This document shows, piece after piece, positions 44,147 through 53,534 of a DNA stretch of 64,000 bases. This DNA is from Mariniphaga sp. Lineage in GTDB: Bacteria; Bacteroidota; Bacteroidia; Bacteroidales; Prolixibacteraceae. Numbering within the stretch: the stretch's first letter is position 1; each line of letters opens with the position of its first letter. The translations under genes and the position numbers were made by a program. The stretch spans positions 98,026 to 162,025 of the forward strand of contig JANXZJ010000193.1 of the NCBI GenBank assembly GCA_025355585.1. The letters run 5' to 3'. The notes beneath the pieces were generated by a model, which saw only the letters and a program-made list of their open reading frames with translations, did no database searches and had not been told where the DNA came from.

Positions 44147-47100
44147 TTATTTTGATTCGAAAAAATGGATGATTAGCTGCATAAGTATTTTACGATCAGT
44201 TGAATCTGCTATTGCCTCAAAAGGTAATCCCATTGCAACTATTTTGTATTTCCCGTTGAAAACAATACCTGCGCTTACATTATTTTCACCATAACGGAAA
44301 GCCGTGATGGCATTTTTCCCGGCCGGTTCAATTCCGTCAGGCGCTTCAACTGTGTAGATTTCAGGATGAAATTCTGTGTTTAAAGTCCATTTCCCTTTGA
44401 GCCATTGACGGGCATAATCGGTGGCATAAAAAGAACCACCTTTTGAGGCATGACCGGTCCGCCAGGTAAAATGTAAAACCTCTTTGGCAAATTTGGCGGT
44501 AATAGAGTCGTTACTTTCTCCGAACTCCGATCCGATGTATGCACCTGAGATAAAAAGTTTGCTTCCATTTTCAGTCAATTCAGAAATCTTCGACTTAAAT
44601 GCTGGTGTATAAATCTTGTAGTCAATTATCGTCGAATCTTTTAAACTACAAGTTGATCGCTCTTCTCCCAAAATCAGATCTGTTGCGAAATAGGACGACA
44701 TATCGAATTTGGACTGACTAAAAACCTCATCACTTGTCGATACAAACGAATATCCGGCTGCCATAATGGCTTTCCCATGGATGAATGGATAATCGAAACT
44801 GTTGCCTGGAATGACCTTTCCTTCCATGTCGCCGTAGCTGGCTCCCCAGCCAGGACTATCGTCATCGAGCCATTTGGATTTGCGATCAAAATCGTATTGT
44901 AATCCCACAAAGCTAATATCCTGCCGATCTGCAACACCCTGATCTTTCCACCATGCAACTCCGGCAGTGGTACCATTATCAAAAATAGAAGGAGAACATA
45001 CACGGTTAAATCCATTCACAATCAGAATATTCCCTTTGTTATTGCTTTTTAGTCCCACGGAAAGTATCTCTCCAGGGAAACTCTCACCACCCTTATTGAT
45101 TGCCGTAACTTTGAAACTGTAAATTTTGTCGTATTGAGCCAGTTTTAGAACAAGGGAGGTATCTTCAACAATAACCCCATTATCAAAGCCATTGTCATCT
45201 ATTCGCTGATAAACCTTGAATCTTTCTGGTTTGGCACTTGACTCAAGTTGATCATTAACGGTGCTCCAGCTCAATTTAACAGTATTCTCTCCCAAATTTT
45301 TAATTGAAAAATGATCGACGGGTAAAGGCTGAACAACAAATGGACGATTTTCCTGGTAAGCCTGAAATTTTAACATTCCTTTATATATTGCACGACCAAC
45401 ATCAAACCGAAATCGCGGATCCAAACCAAATTTCATATCTGCAATATTCTGGTGCGAAAACAGTTCCAGCAACATGGTCGGGACATTTGGCTTCCAAGCT
45501 TCGGAGTATTGTTTGTCCCAAAGTCCGCGTCGTGTCCATTTCGGATTGTACAGTTGCCGGATATCACCAACCAATTGTGTTTGAATCAAATCAGACAAAT
45601 CGCGGCTTGCCATTCGTGACTTTCCATTCGGGAAAAGACCCTGATCAGCCATTGTGCTGTAAATGCCAAGCGTACCAATGATTGAATCATTGGGCGTAAT
45701 TCCGGCATCGGTGTGAAAAGCAAATGCAAGGTCAATTGGAATTTTTAAACCTTCAATATCACGCTGATTTCCCGGACCGTTTGGTTTCCCCATCAGGTAA
45801 TTGACCCAAGCTCCACGCGACTGATAATCATCGTTGTAATCGTTTTTGTTCTTATTCAGATTGTATGTAAGCGTATCGGGGAAGCCGGCACTTTGCAGAT
45901 AGTACCGTGCAGCTTCAAGATAAGCTGGTTTACCACTTAATTTGTAATCGAATTGTTGGGGGGTAGTTTTAACTATCTCAATTTCGGCGCTTCTATCAGC
46001 GAGTGATTTTTTATTCGAAATCATTTCATCAGCAGGACGGCGGACTACTTTTCCCATTCCACCTCCGAATTTCACGGCATCCGCTGATATAAAACCATGC
46101 TTTTCGGCTGAGCAACTTACGGTTACCATTCCTATATCAGAATTTTTCCCCGAAAGAAAGTCGAAAGTCCCAAGGTAAATCCATGTTCCTCCGCCAATCT
46201 TTTGATTCACTAAAAAATCGGTTTTTCCACCTGCATGATAAACAGTGTATTTCACTTCTGAAGATGAAGCATTACTGCTTTGGTAGGAAACAGACACAGA
46301 ATACCTGCCTTTATTGCTAAAAGATGGTATGTATTTGATAAACTTATTATTATCCCTAAAATCCTGAAACCGGCGTGAAGTTCCAATTTGAAACGGATTC
46401 TCACCGGCGAACAAGGTATCTTTCAGTAAAAAGCCCTTATCTATTTGGTCGACCGGTAAACCGTCCGGAATATATAGTTCTGAGCCAGGTGTTGATTTGT
46501 CATTATCAACGATTACCTCGTGCGATTGCCAATCACGTTCCCTGGGAAGGAAAACGTTGGCGCCACTGTTTTCAAGCATCGGAACAAGATAAGGCAAAAC
46601 ATAGCTCATCGTCGACATGTCTTCCACCGTTCCAAACAAACGGGCACGCTGCCACTCCCAGCGGTCGAGCTTCGACTCGTAATACCACCCGTGACTATCC
46701 CAAACTGCTATGTTATTATTATACAATCCCATCAAAGGTTTATCCTTTCCAGTTTGTTGTACTACGGGTATCCTTTCTGATTTTGCACCTGTAATTCTGG
46801 TCTGGTCTACTGGAATTATTGTCCGTAATGAATTCGGAATTAGCTCTTTTAATAAATGATGATCAGTATAAATCTCTATTTGATAGCTTTTTAGTTTTCG
46901 TCCTAAAGCTTCTTTGACTTTGTTTTCAACAGATGCAAATTCATTCTCTCTTACCGGTATATAAGAAAGGGGAGAAGTGAAAAAAACCTGAATTAAATGT
47001 TTTTCAGGATGAATTGAAAGGGAATCATATTTAATTCGTCCGACGTGAGACCAACCTGGAATCAAATGATCCATTTTTTTTAGACGGTTTTCGGCTTTGG

Positions 47101-47203
47101 TGACCAATCTGGATCGGTTAGTTGTTTGGGAAAATCCAAAAAACGGGATAACTGAGATAATCAATGCCAGAATGCCTATTTGGAGTCGACTAAATTTCTT
47201 CAT
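44147..47203 (-). CDS. N-acetylmuramoyl-L-alanine amidase with Fn3 and golvesin-like domains
   Basis: I choose ATG 47203 because MKKFSRLQIGILALIIS starts a signal peptide. The ~1018-residue protein has an amidase_3-like core: DSHGWYYE near 170, a golvesin-like beta domain (about 270-390), then FAFHTDAG and LLELFSHQNIADM as zinc/catalytic regions (about 500-620). A fibronectin type III segment follows (about 640-730), then a C-terminal alpha/beta domain. Such proteins are often annotated as xanthan lyases in this phylum, but the amidase motifs favour cleaving peptide from MurNAc. It precedes the GT2 gene by 20 nt. Confidence 0.78.
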   Translation of the reverse strand: MKKFSRLQIGILALIISVIPFFGFSQTTNRSRLVTKAENRLKKMDHLIPGWSHVGRIKYDSLSIHPEKHLIQVFFTSPLSYIPVRENEFASVENKVKEALGRKLKSYQIEIYTDHHLLKELIPNSLRTIIPVDQTRITGAKSERIPVVQQTGKDKPLMGLYNNNIAVWDSHGWYYESKLDRWEWQRARLFGTVEDMSTMSYVLPYLVPMLENSGANVFLPRERDWQSHEVIVDNDKSTPGSELYIPDGLPVDQIDKGFLLKDTLFAGENPFQIGTSRRFQDFRDNNKFIKYIPSFSNKGRYSVSVSYQSSNASSSEVKYTVYHAGGKTDFLVNQKIGGGTWIYLGTFDFLSGKNSDIGMVTVSCSAEKHGFISADAVKFGGGMGKVVRRPADEMISNKKSLADRSAEIEIVKTTPQQFDYKLSGKPAYLEAARYYLQSAGFPDTLTYNLNKNKNDYNDDYQSRGAWVNYLMGKPNGPGNQRDIEGLKIPIDLAFAFHTDAGITPNDSIIGTLGIYSTMADQGLFPNGKSRMASRDLSDLIQTQLVGDIRQLYNPKWTRRGLWDKQYSEAWKPNVPTMLLELFSHQNIADMKFGLDPRFRFDVGRAIYKGMLKFQAYQENRPFVVQPLPVDHFSIKNLGENTVKLSWSTVNDQLESSAKPERFKVYQRIDDNGFDNGVIVEDTSLVLKLAQYDKIYSFKVTAINKGGESFPGEILSVGLKSNNKGNILIVNGFNRVCSPSIFDNGTTAGVAWWKDQGVADRQDISFVGLQYDFDRKSKWLDDDSPGWGASYGDMEGKVIPGNSFDYPFIHGKAIMAAGYSFVSTSDEVFSQSKFDMSSYFATDLILGEERSTCSLKDSTIIDYKIYTPAFKSKISELTENGSKLFISGAYIGSEFGESNDSITAKFAKEVLHFTWRTGHASKGGSFYATDYARQWLKGKWTLNTEFHPEIYTVEAPDGIEPAGKNAITAFRYGENNVSAGIVFNGKYKIVAMGLPFEAIADSTDRKILMQLIIHFFESK

Positions 47204-47423
47204 CAATAAGCTTTTAAAAATACTCATCAAAAATAGAACTAATTTTTAAAAAATTTGTACTTTTGTCATACATGTTGAGAACACAAAATAAATTTTTGTG
47301 AAAACTCTTCTTTCTGGTGGTTTAAAACTTGTTTTCATTATTTTTAACACCTTACTAATGTTTGTTAAAGAGAGATAAAATTAGAAATATTTTGATTCAA
47401 TACAAAAAAACATATTACAGATA

Positions 47424-48260
47424 ATGATCTTAATTGCAGACAGTGGTACCACCAAAACTGAATGGTGTATGATAAATGATGGGGGAACCTCTGAAACTTT
47501 AATAACCCCAGGAATAAACCCGTTTTATCAGGAAGAAGAAAATATTTCAGCCATTTTACAAAAGGAGTTTACAGCGACCAAAAAATTCGATTCTATCTAC
47601 TTTTATGGTGCCGGCTGCATCAACAAGGAAAAACAGGATATTGTAAGAAATTCCTTAATGCAGGTTTTTGAGGCGAAACATATTTTCATAGGAAGTGATC
47701 TCCTGGCTGCCGCTCATTCAATGTGTCAGGATCAGTCCGGGATCGCATGTATCCTGGGAACAGGTTCAAATTCATGTTGTTATAATGGGAACGAAATTGT
47801 TGCCAATGTTTCGCCGCTGGGGTTTATACTTGGTGATGAAGGTAGTGGAGCCGTATTGGGAAAAAAACTGATTGGTGATATTTTGAAAAAGCAATTGCCA
47901 CAATCGCTGATTAATGATTTTTTTGAGATCTATCATACAACTGCAGCGGAGATTCTGGAAAATGTTTATAAGAAACCTTTTCCAAGCCGTTACCTTGCCG
48001 ATTTTACCAAATTCCTTTCAAAGAACATCAAACATCCTGAAATTGAGAATATTGTTATTAAAAGTTTTCATGAATTTGTAATCCGAAATTTGCAGCAATA
48101 CCCTGGTATCGAACAGATGCCTATTCATTTTACAGGTAGCATCGCCTTTCATTTTGAATTACAACTTCGTAAAGTTATTGAAGAACAGAATCTCATTTTA
48201 GGCAATATAGAACGTGCTCCTATGAAAGGACTTATCAGATACCATAATAACAAAAGTTAA
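47424..48260 (+). CDS. BadF/BadG-family amino-sugar kinase (MurK-like)
   Basis: The 278-residue cytosolic protein has the actin-like ATPase fold: DSGTTKTEW phosphate loop, GSDLLAAAHS, and GTGSNSC. It belongs to the BadF/BcrA family that includes N-acetylglucosamine kinase and the clostridial MurK, which phosphorylates MurNAc and GlcNAc. The next gene is MurQ, which needs MurNAc-6-phosphate. That pairing supports a MurNAc kinase role, although GlcNAc kinase is equally possible by sequence. Divergent from the amidase gene. Confidence 0.8.
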   Translation: MILIADSGTTKTEWCMINDGGTSETLITPGINPFYQEEENISAILQKEFTATKKFDSIYFYGAGCINKEKQDIVRNSLMQVFEAKHIFIGSDLLAAAHSMCQDQSGIACILGTGSNSCCYNGNEIVANVSPLGFILGDEGSGAVLGKKLIGDILKKQLPQSLINDFFEIYHTTAAEILENVYKKPFPSRYLADFTKFLSKNIKHPEIENIVIKSFHEFVIRNLQQYPGIEQMPIHFTGSIAFHFELQLRKVIEEQNLILGNIERAPMKGLIRYHNNKS

Positions 48261-48374
48261 TTGTAAATATTTATTCTTCTTATATAAAACATCCGTGAGT
48301 TTAAACTTGTTAACAAGAAGAAAATTTTCATTGGATAAAGAAAATAAGCTATAAAAAGAAAAACTAATTCGTTC

Positions 48375-49202
48375 ATGAAATCAACAGTTAAAACCAAAAC
48401 CAGCATTACCGAATCGCCTTCGAATTTTGATAATCTTGACAAAATGTCAATAGAAGAGTTACTTACACATATAAACGAAGAAGATTCGAAAGTTCATATC
48501 GCTGTCAGACAGGCGCTTCCTCAGATTAAAAATTTAGTTGAACAAATCGAAGTTCGAATGAAAAAAGGGGGGCGCGTCTTTTATCTTGGTGCCGGAACAA
48601 GCGGAAGACTTGGAGTTTTGGACGCCTCAGAGATTCCGCCAACATTCGGTGTTCCTGAAAGTATGGTAATCGGCTTGATAGCAGGCGGTGACGTTGCACT
48701 TCGAAAATCAGTCGAAGCAGCTGAAGATGATCCTAACAAAGCATGGGCTTCACTTCAAAGTTTCAATATTAATAAAAACGATGCTGTTATAGGTATAGCA
48801 GCTTCAGGAACAACTCCTTACGTTATTGGTGGAATCATTCATGCCCGCGAAAATGGAATCCTCACTGGTTGCATTACTTGCAATCCGGATAGTGAAATTG
48901 CCAAAGTCACCGAATTTCCGATTGAAGCCATTGTCGGGCCGGAGTTTGTAACCGGAAGCACGCGTCTTAAAGCCGGAACTGCTCAGAAAATGATTCTTAA
49001 TATGATCACAACCTCCATTATGATCAAATTAGGAAGGGTGAAAGGGAATAAGATGGTGAACATGCAGCTCACCAATAAAAAACTGATTGAACGTGGTACC
49101 CAAATGATTGTAGATGAAATTAATATACCGACAGACGAAGCCCGAAGGTTATTGTTGATTCATGGGTCGGTTAAAAAAGTAATTGAAGCATATCAAAAAT
49201 AG
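48375..49202 (+). CDS. murQ: N-acetylmuramic acid 6-phosphate etherase
   Basis: The 275-residue protein is a SIS-domain etherase with the MurQ pattern: FYLGAGTSGRLGVLDASEIPPTF, IAGGDVALRKSVEAAEDD, and VGPEFVTGSTRLKAGTAQK. It splits D-lactate from MurNAc-6-phosphate to give GlcNAc-6-phosphate. It is slightly shorter than E. coli MurQ (298 residues), lacking part of the C-terminal helices, as is common here. It follows the MurK-like gene by 114 nt and ends before a strong hairpin. Together with the kinase it defines cytosolic MurNAc salvage. Confidence 0.93.
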   Translation: MKSTVKTKTSITESPSNFDNLDKMSIEELLTHINEEDSKVHIAVRQALPQIKNLVEQIEVRMKKGGRVFYLGAGTSGRLGVLDASEIPPTFGVPESMVIGLIAGGDVALRKSVEAAEDDPNKAWASLQSFNINKNDAVIGIAASGTTPYVIGGIIHARENGILTGCITCNPDSEIAKVTEFPIEAIVGPEFVTGSTRLKAGTAQKMILNMITTSIMIKLGRVKGNKMVNMQLTNKKLIERGTQMIVDEINIPTDEARRLLLIHGSVKKVIEAYQK

Positions 49203-49222
49203 CGACGTAAAAAATTACGTTT

Positions 49223-49262
49223 TTCAATCGTATAGACTTGCTTGCAAGTCTATACGATTGAA
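49223..49262. terminator. Strong bidirectional hairpin between murQ and the kinase gene
   Basis: Arms of 18 nt, 49223-49240 and 49245-49262, pair perfectly around CTTG (TTCAATCGTATAGACTTG on the left). It sits between convergent genes murQ and the histidine kinase, so it can stop both transcripts. A smaller hairpin ACGTAA-AAAA-TTACGT followed by TTTT lies just before it at 49205-49224. Confidence 0.7.
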
Positions 49263-49269
49263 TTCAATT

Positions 49270-50388
49270 TTACAGCTCAATAAAAAATGTTGTTCCTTCC
49301 GCTTCGGAAGTTGTAAAATCTATTGTTCCGCCCAGTTGCTGTTCCCCCAATATTTTCATACTATAGGTGCCAATACCTCGTTGTGAACCTTTGGTCGAAA
49401 AAGATCGCATAAATACCTGAATCTCTATATTGCGTGGGATAAATTTGGCGTTATGAACAGAAAATTTTAATTTTTGATTAATCTTATTCACTGCGATCGT
49501 AACAGTTTGTCCTGAAGTACTTGCTTCGAGTGCATTTTTTACCATGTTATTCAGTACACGGCGCAGAAGTACAGGATCACTTTTAAAGGAAACATCAACA
49601 GAGTCTTTGCTAACCACAATATTTTTTCCTTTGGATACCTCAAGAAACTGAAGATCATCAGCAATTTGCTGAATAAATGAGAGGCTCTTTATCGGTTGAA
49701 TATTTACTTCAAGTTCGTGATTTTCGGCTTGTGTAATTATTCTTTGAGTGACGATTTCATCGATTATTTGCTGGCTAAGTGACGCTCCGATTTTAATAAA
49801 ACGATTTTTTTCATGTTCTTCAAGCGAGTCGAATATTTCAAAAAATCCTTGCAAGCCGGCAGCAACATTCAGTACATCATGAAAAAATATTTTCTCAATA
49901 ATAGCTCTTCGCTTGCGATCTGTGATATCCACCAGCGAAAATATTGTATAGTTTAAATTCTCATGCAGAAAGGGAGTTGCAGTAACTTCTACATCCATAA
50001 AATTTTCGACGCCATCGATTATTCTTCGAATCCTGCACTCGGTTGTCGTTTTTAGACCGGTTTTCTTGCTTTCCAATACTGCATTCACTGCTCCACAAAA
50101 ACGGCAATGTTCTGAAGTACCACAACCGCCAATTTCTTCCGTGGAAAAACGACAGTTGATCGCCCCGCCGAATCGCTTGCCTAATATTTGATCAACATTA
50201 TCAATTGAAAGTGTTTTTAGCAAAATATCGTTAGTGAAAACGATCTGCCTGTTTTCGTCCAGGATACAAAAAATATAGGAGAGAGAACAAAAGATGTCAT
50301 TTAGGTAGGGTATCTTCTCGAGACTTGAATTACTCGACTTAACGCTTTCCTCCGAACTTCTTTCTGCAGATGCAAATTTTGTTTCCAT
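49270..50388 (-). CDS. PAS-domain sensor histidine kinase with cysteine cluster
   Basis: The 372-residue protein has no membrane segment. A PAS-like domain (about 30-145) contains Cys79, 89, 95 and 98 in GGCGTSEHCRFCG, a possible metal or redox site. The dimerisation helix carries His in FFHDVLN (about 168). The ATPase domain follows, with N-box VLNNMVKNALEAS, GIGTYSMKILGEQ and the closing GTTFFIEL. It should autophosphorylate in response to a cytosolic signal. No response regulator is adjacent. A redox or metal input is inferred from the cysteines only. Confidence 0.82.
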   Translation of the reverse strand: METKFASAERSSEESVKSSNSSLEKIPYLNDIFCSLSYIFCILDENRQIVFTNDILLKTLSIDNVDQILGKRFGGAINCRFSTEEIGGCGTSEHCRFCGAVNAVLESKKTGLKTTTECRIRRIIDGVENFMDVEVTATPFLHENLNYTIFSLVDITDRKRRAIIEKIFFHDVLNVAAGLQGFFEIFDSLEEHEKNRFIKIGASLSQQIIDEIVTQRIITQAENHELEVNIQPIKSLSFIQQIADDLQFLEVSKGKNIVVSKDSVDVSFKSDPVLLRRVLNNMVKNALEASTSGQTVTIAVNKINQKLKFSVHNAKFIPRNIEIQVFMRSFSTKGSQRGIGTYSMKILGEQQLGGTIDFTTSEAEGTTFFIEL

Positions 50389-50655
50389 ATCCTGATTTTA
50401 AGTTTCGCAATTTACAGTTTTTCCTTGTTTTTCAAAGATCTAAAATATTTAATAAGAATGCATCCCTGTATCTTTTTTCTAAACAAGATATATGTTTGTA
50501 AACTGCACATATTTAACTTTTTAAATTGATTTTGCACATGATAAAATACAATGGAATTTGTCAATAACAAGCAATGTGAATATGATGTCTAAATAAGGTT
50601 TCTAAACAATCGGTTCAGGAAGTGGTTATCTGGGTATTAATTCTTAACTATAGCT

Positions 50656-51720
50656 ATGAAGAATCTTGATAAAAATAAACCCGTCATGGTGACTGGGGCA
50701 ACCGGATATGTTGCAGGCTGGATTGTAAAAAGGCTTTTGGATGAAGGGCTGACGGTACATGCTCCGGTTCGGAATCCTGATAATACTGAATCACTAAAAT
50801 ACCTGAATGCAATTGCTGCAAATTCGAAAGGTGCTATCAGGTATTTCAAGGCCGATTTGCTCCGGGAGGGTTCATATGATGAGGCGATGAAAGATTGTGA
50901 ACTTGTGTTTCATACCGCTTCTCCTTTTATAAACACCGTGAAAGATCCTCAGAAAGACCTGGTCGACCCTGCACTGATTGGAACGAAAAACGTTTTGGGA
51001 TCGGTCAGCCGAACAGGATCTATTAAAAGAGTCGTACTAACCAGCAGTTGTGCAGCAATTATTGGAGATGCTATCGACTGTCAGACTTATCCTAACGGAA
51101 TTGCCACTGAAGAGCAGTGGAATTTAACATCAACACTTGATCATCAACCCTATTCATACTCCAAAACAGTGGCCGAGCGGGCTGCCTGGGAGATCAATCA
51201 AAATCAATCGCGCTGGGATTTAGTAGTGATCAATCCATCGCTTGTAATAGGTCCGGGAATCAATCCCCGATCGACTTCCGAAAGCTTTAACTTGGTCAGG
51301 CAGTTAGGTGACGGAAATATGAAAATGGGAGCTCCGGAATTCTACATCGGCGTTGTTGATGTACGCGATCTGGCCGAAGCACATTTTAAGGCTGGGTTTT
51401 TACCTCATGCAAAAGGACGGCATATTATTTCGGCAAACGAAACCTCATTTCTGACTTTAGGCGGTATTTTGCAAAAAAAATATGGTAATCAATATCCTTT
51501 TCCAAATAAAACGTTACCCAAGTTACTCGTTTGGCTGATGGCCCCGTTAGCAGGATTTAAGCGCAAAATGATCAGCAAAAATGTAGGCTATCATTGGCGA
51601 GTCGATCATTCGAAGAGCATCAAGGAATTAGGAATCAAGTACCGCCCTGTTGATAAATCAATTATTGATTTCTTTCAGCAGATGATTGATAATAAAGCGC
51701 TTTCAAAAGTTAAATCATAA
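50656..51720 (+). CDS. NAD-dependent epimerase/dehydratase, dihydroflavonol-reductase-like (SDR-type)
   Basis: The 354-residue protein has the Rossmann motif VMVTGATGYVAGWIVKRLL and the active-site YSKTVAE (about 170-176), with PSLVIGPG. It belongs to the extended SDR family of NAD(P)-dependent ketone or aldehyde reductases. No substrate can be named. It stands alone, followed by a 21-bp minisatellite; the upstream region has no clear operon partner. Confidence 0.82.
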   Translation: MKNLDKNKPVMVTGATGYVAGWIVKRLLDEGLTVHAPVRNPDNTESLKYLNAIAANSKGAIRYFKADLLREGSYDEAMKDCELVFHTASPFINTVKDPQKDLVDPALIGTKNVLGSVSRTGSIKRVVLTSSCAAIIGDAIDCQTYPNGIATEEQWNLTSTLDHQPYSYSKTVAERAAWEINQNQSRWDLVVINPSLVIGPGINPRSTSESFNLVRQLGDGNMKMGAPEFYIGVVDVRDLAEAHFKAGFLPHAKGRHIISANETSFLTLGGILQKKYGNQYPFPNKTLPKLLVWLMAPLAGFKRKMISKNVGYHWRVDHSKSIKELGIKYRPVDKSIIDFFQQMIDNKALSKVKS

Positions 51721-51732
51721 AAGTAAAGATGT

Positions 51733-51921
51733 TGATCATTTGATGTTAAACATGAACCATTTGATATTAAACTTGAACCATTTGATGTTAAATATGACCC
51801 ATTTGATATTAAACATGAAACGTTAGATGCTAAACATGAACCATTTGATGTTAAAAATAAACCATTTGATATTAAACATGAAACGTTTGATGTTTAACAT
51901 GACCCGGTTTATGTTTGAGAA
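51733..51921. repeat. 21-bp tandem repeat (about 9 copies)
   Basis: Units start at 51733, 51754, 51775, 51796, 51817, 51838, 51859, 51880 and, degenerate, 51901. The consensus is GAACCATTTGATRTTAAACAT. Copies alternate loosely between a GTT and an ATT form in the middle, suggesting a 42-bp higher-order unit. It sits between convergent genes. Confidence 0.88.
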
Positions 51922-51993
51922 GGAATGGTTGAATTCCGTGATGTGTGACCGATCTGAGATAATACAGCGGGGAAGCGGGAGATCATAAATGGC

Positions 51994-52021
51994 AAACGCC
52001 GCAATCGGATGATCGCGGCGT
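51994..52021 (-). terminator. Hairpin after gnd
   Basis: AACGCCGC (51994-52001) pairs with GCGGCGTT (52014-52021). It lies 24 nt past the gnd stop on the minus strand. The T-run is weak, so it is a probable but not ideal terminator. Confidence 0.55.
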
Positions 52022-52045
52022 TGCTTATTAGTTGATTTGAAATAT

Positions 52046-53494
52046 CTAAACGGTATATGTCGTTGAAGCGGTATCGCCACCTCTTCCAGTCCAGTTTGTA
52101 TGGAAGAATTCACCTCGTGGTTTGTCAACTCTTTCGTAGGTATGAGCCCCAAAATAGTCGCGCTGTGCCTGAAGCAGATTGGCTGGCAATCTTTCGCTGC
52201 GTATTCCGTCGAAGTAGGTTAATGACGTAGCAAGACAAGGTGCCGGAACGCCATTGGTTATGGCAGTTGAAACGACACGGCGCCATCCGGCCTGTGCTTT
52301 CTCAATGGTTGTTTTAAAGTACTCGTCAAGCAGCAAATGCTCCAATTTTGGATTTTTGTCAAAAGCTTCTTTGATCTTGCCTAAAAACACCGAGCGGATG
52401 ATACACCCACCACGCCACATTAGCGCAATACCTCCGTTATTCAAGTTCCATTTAAACTCCTTCGCAGCTTCACCCATTAAGTCGTAACCCTGTGCATATG
52501 AGATAATTTTAGCACCCAAAAGGGCATCTTTCAAATCGCTGATGAATTGCTTTTTATCGCCTTTGAAAAGCTTTTCGGGACCAGTCAGAAATTTAGATGC
52601 CTTTACCCGAAGGTCTTTTTGAGCGGAGAGACAACGCGCAAATACTGATTCGCCGATCAGCGTGAGCGGAATGCCAAGGTCGAGGGCCGCTACTCCGGTC
52701 CATTTACCGGTACCTTTCTGTCCTGCAGTATCCAATATCTTTTCAACAAGTGCTTCGCCATTTTCATCGCGGAAACCAAGAATATCACGTGTGATCTCAA
52801 TCAGATAGCTGTCAAGATCGCCTTTGTTCCATTCTGTAAAAACGTCATGCATCTCGTCGGCGTTCATGCCTAACAGGTCTTTCATCATTTGATAGGCTTC
52901 GCAGATAATCTGCATATCGCCATATTCGATGCCGTTGTGAACCATCTTCACAAAATGACCTGCCCCGTTTTCGCCTACCCAGTCACAGCATGGTTCGCCA
53001 TCGACTTTAGCCGCAACCGCCTGGAAAATTTTTTTAACTGCCGGCCATGCTGCAGGAGATCCTCCTGGCATCATTGATGGCCCTAATAAGGCGCCTTCTT
53101 CACCACCAGAAACGCCTGTGCCAATGTATAAAAGGCCTTTGCTTTCAACATATTTTGCACGACGGATCGTATCGGGAAAGTGTGAATTTCCTCCATCGAT
53201 AATGATATCACCAGCTTCGAGGTGCGGGATAATTTGTTCAATAAAATCGTCGACAGGAGAGCCTGCTTTGACCAGCATCATTACTTTGCGTGGTCGTGCA
53301 AGGTTGGCACAAAGATCTGCGATGGAGTGGCATCCGATGAAATTCTTACCGGCTCCACGTCCTGCGATAAATTTGTCTACTTTATCGACTGTCCGGTTAA
53401 AAACTGCGACAGTAAATCCTTTACTTTCCATGTTCAGTACAAGGTTTTCACCCATTACTGCAAGGCCTATGAGCCCAATGTCTGCTTTTTTCAT
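52046..53494 (-). CDS. gnd: 6-phosphogluconate dehydrogenase, decarboxylating
   Basis: The 482-residue protein has the NADP-binding start IGLIGLAVMGENLVLNME, the substrate motifs SGGEEGALLGPSMMPGG and HNGIEYGDMQ, and the C-terminal RDYFGAHTYER. It oxidises 6-phosphogluconate to ribulose-5-phosphate and CO2. Length and motifs are normal for the family. It is the last gene of a minus-strand run that starts with the LacI regulator, beside a possible gluconate epimerase, which fits aldonate use. The 40-nt gap to pdxB suggests co-transcription. Confidence 0.95.
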   Translation of the reverse strand: MKKADIGLIGLAVMGENLVLNMESKGFTVAVFNRTVDKVDKFIAGRGAGKNFIGCHSIADLCANLARPRKVMMLVKAGSPVDDFIEQIIPHLEAGDIIIDGGNSHFPDTIRRAKYVESKGLLYIGTGVSGGEEGALLGPSMMPGGSPAAWPAVKKIFQAVAAKVDGEPCCDWVGENGAGHFVKMVHNGIEYGDMQIICEAYQMMKDLLGMNADEMHDVFTEWNKGDLDSYLIEITRDILGFRDENGEALVEKILDTAGQKGTGKWTGVAALDLGIPLTLIGESVFARCLSAQKDLRVKASKFLTGPEKLFKGDKKQFISDLKDALLGAKIISYAQGYDLMGEAAKEFKWNLNNGGIALMWRGGCIIRSVFLGKIKEAFDKNPKLEHLLLDEYFKTTIEKAQAGWRRVVSTAITNGVPAPCLATSLTYFDGIRSERLPANLLQAQRDYFGAHTYERVDKPRGEFFHTNWTGRGGDTASTTYTV

Positions 53495-53534
53495 TTGCTA
53501 TTATTTGTTTTTGAAATGTTTCTGTTGTTTCAGA

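Larger units (their letters stand above)
51721..52045. other. Intergenic region with minisatellite and hairpin
   Basis: Between the convergent SDR and gnd genes lie a 21-bp tandem repeat (51733-51921) and a GC-rich hairpin (51994-52021). Nothing else is apparent. A minus-strand frame of 109 codons crosses the repeat but is just its translation. Confidence 0.6.

Noticed and set aside
51733..51921. The 21-bp array as a CRISPR or integron structure
   Set aside because: Units are head to tail with no spacers, and no cas or integrase gene is near.
51823..52152. A 109-codon minus-strand reading frame over the minisatellite
   Set aside because: Its tail is just the translated 21-bp repeat and the rest overlaps gnd in another frame; no start signal or family resemblance.
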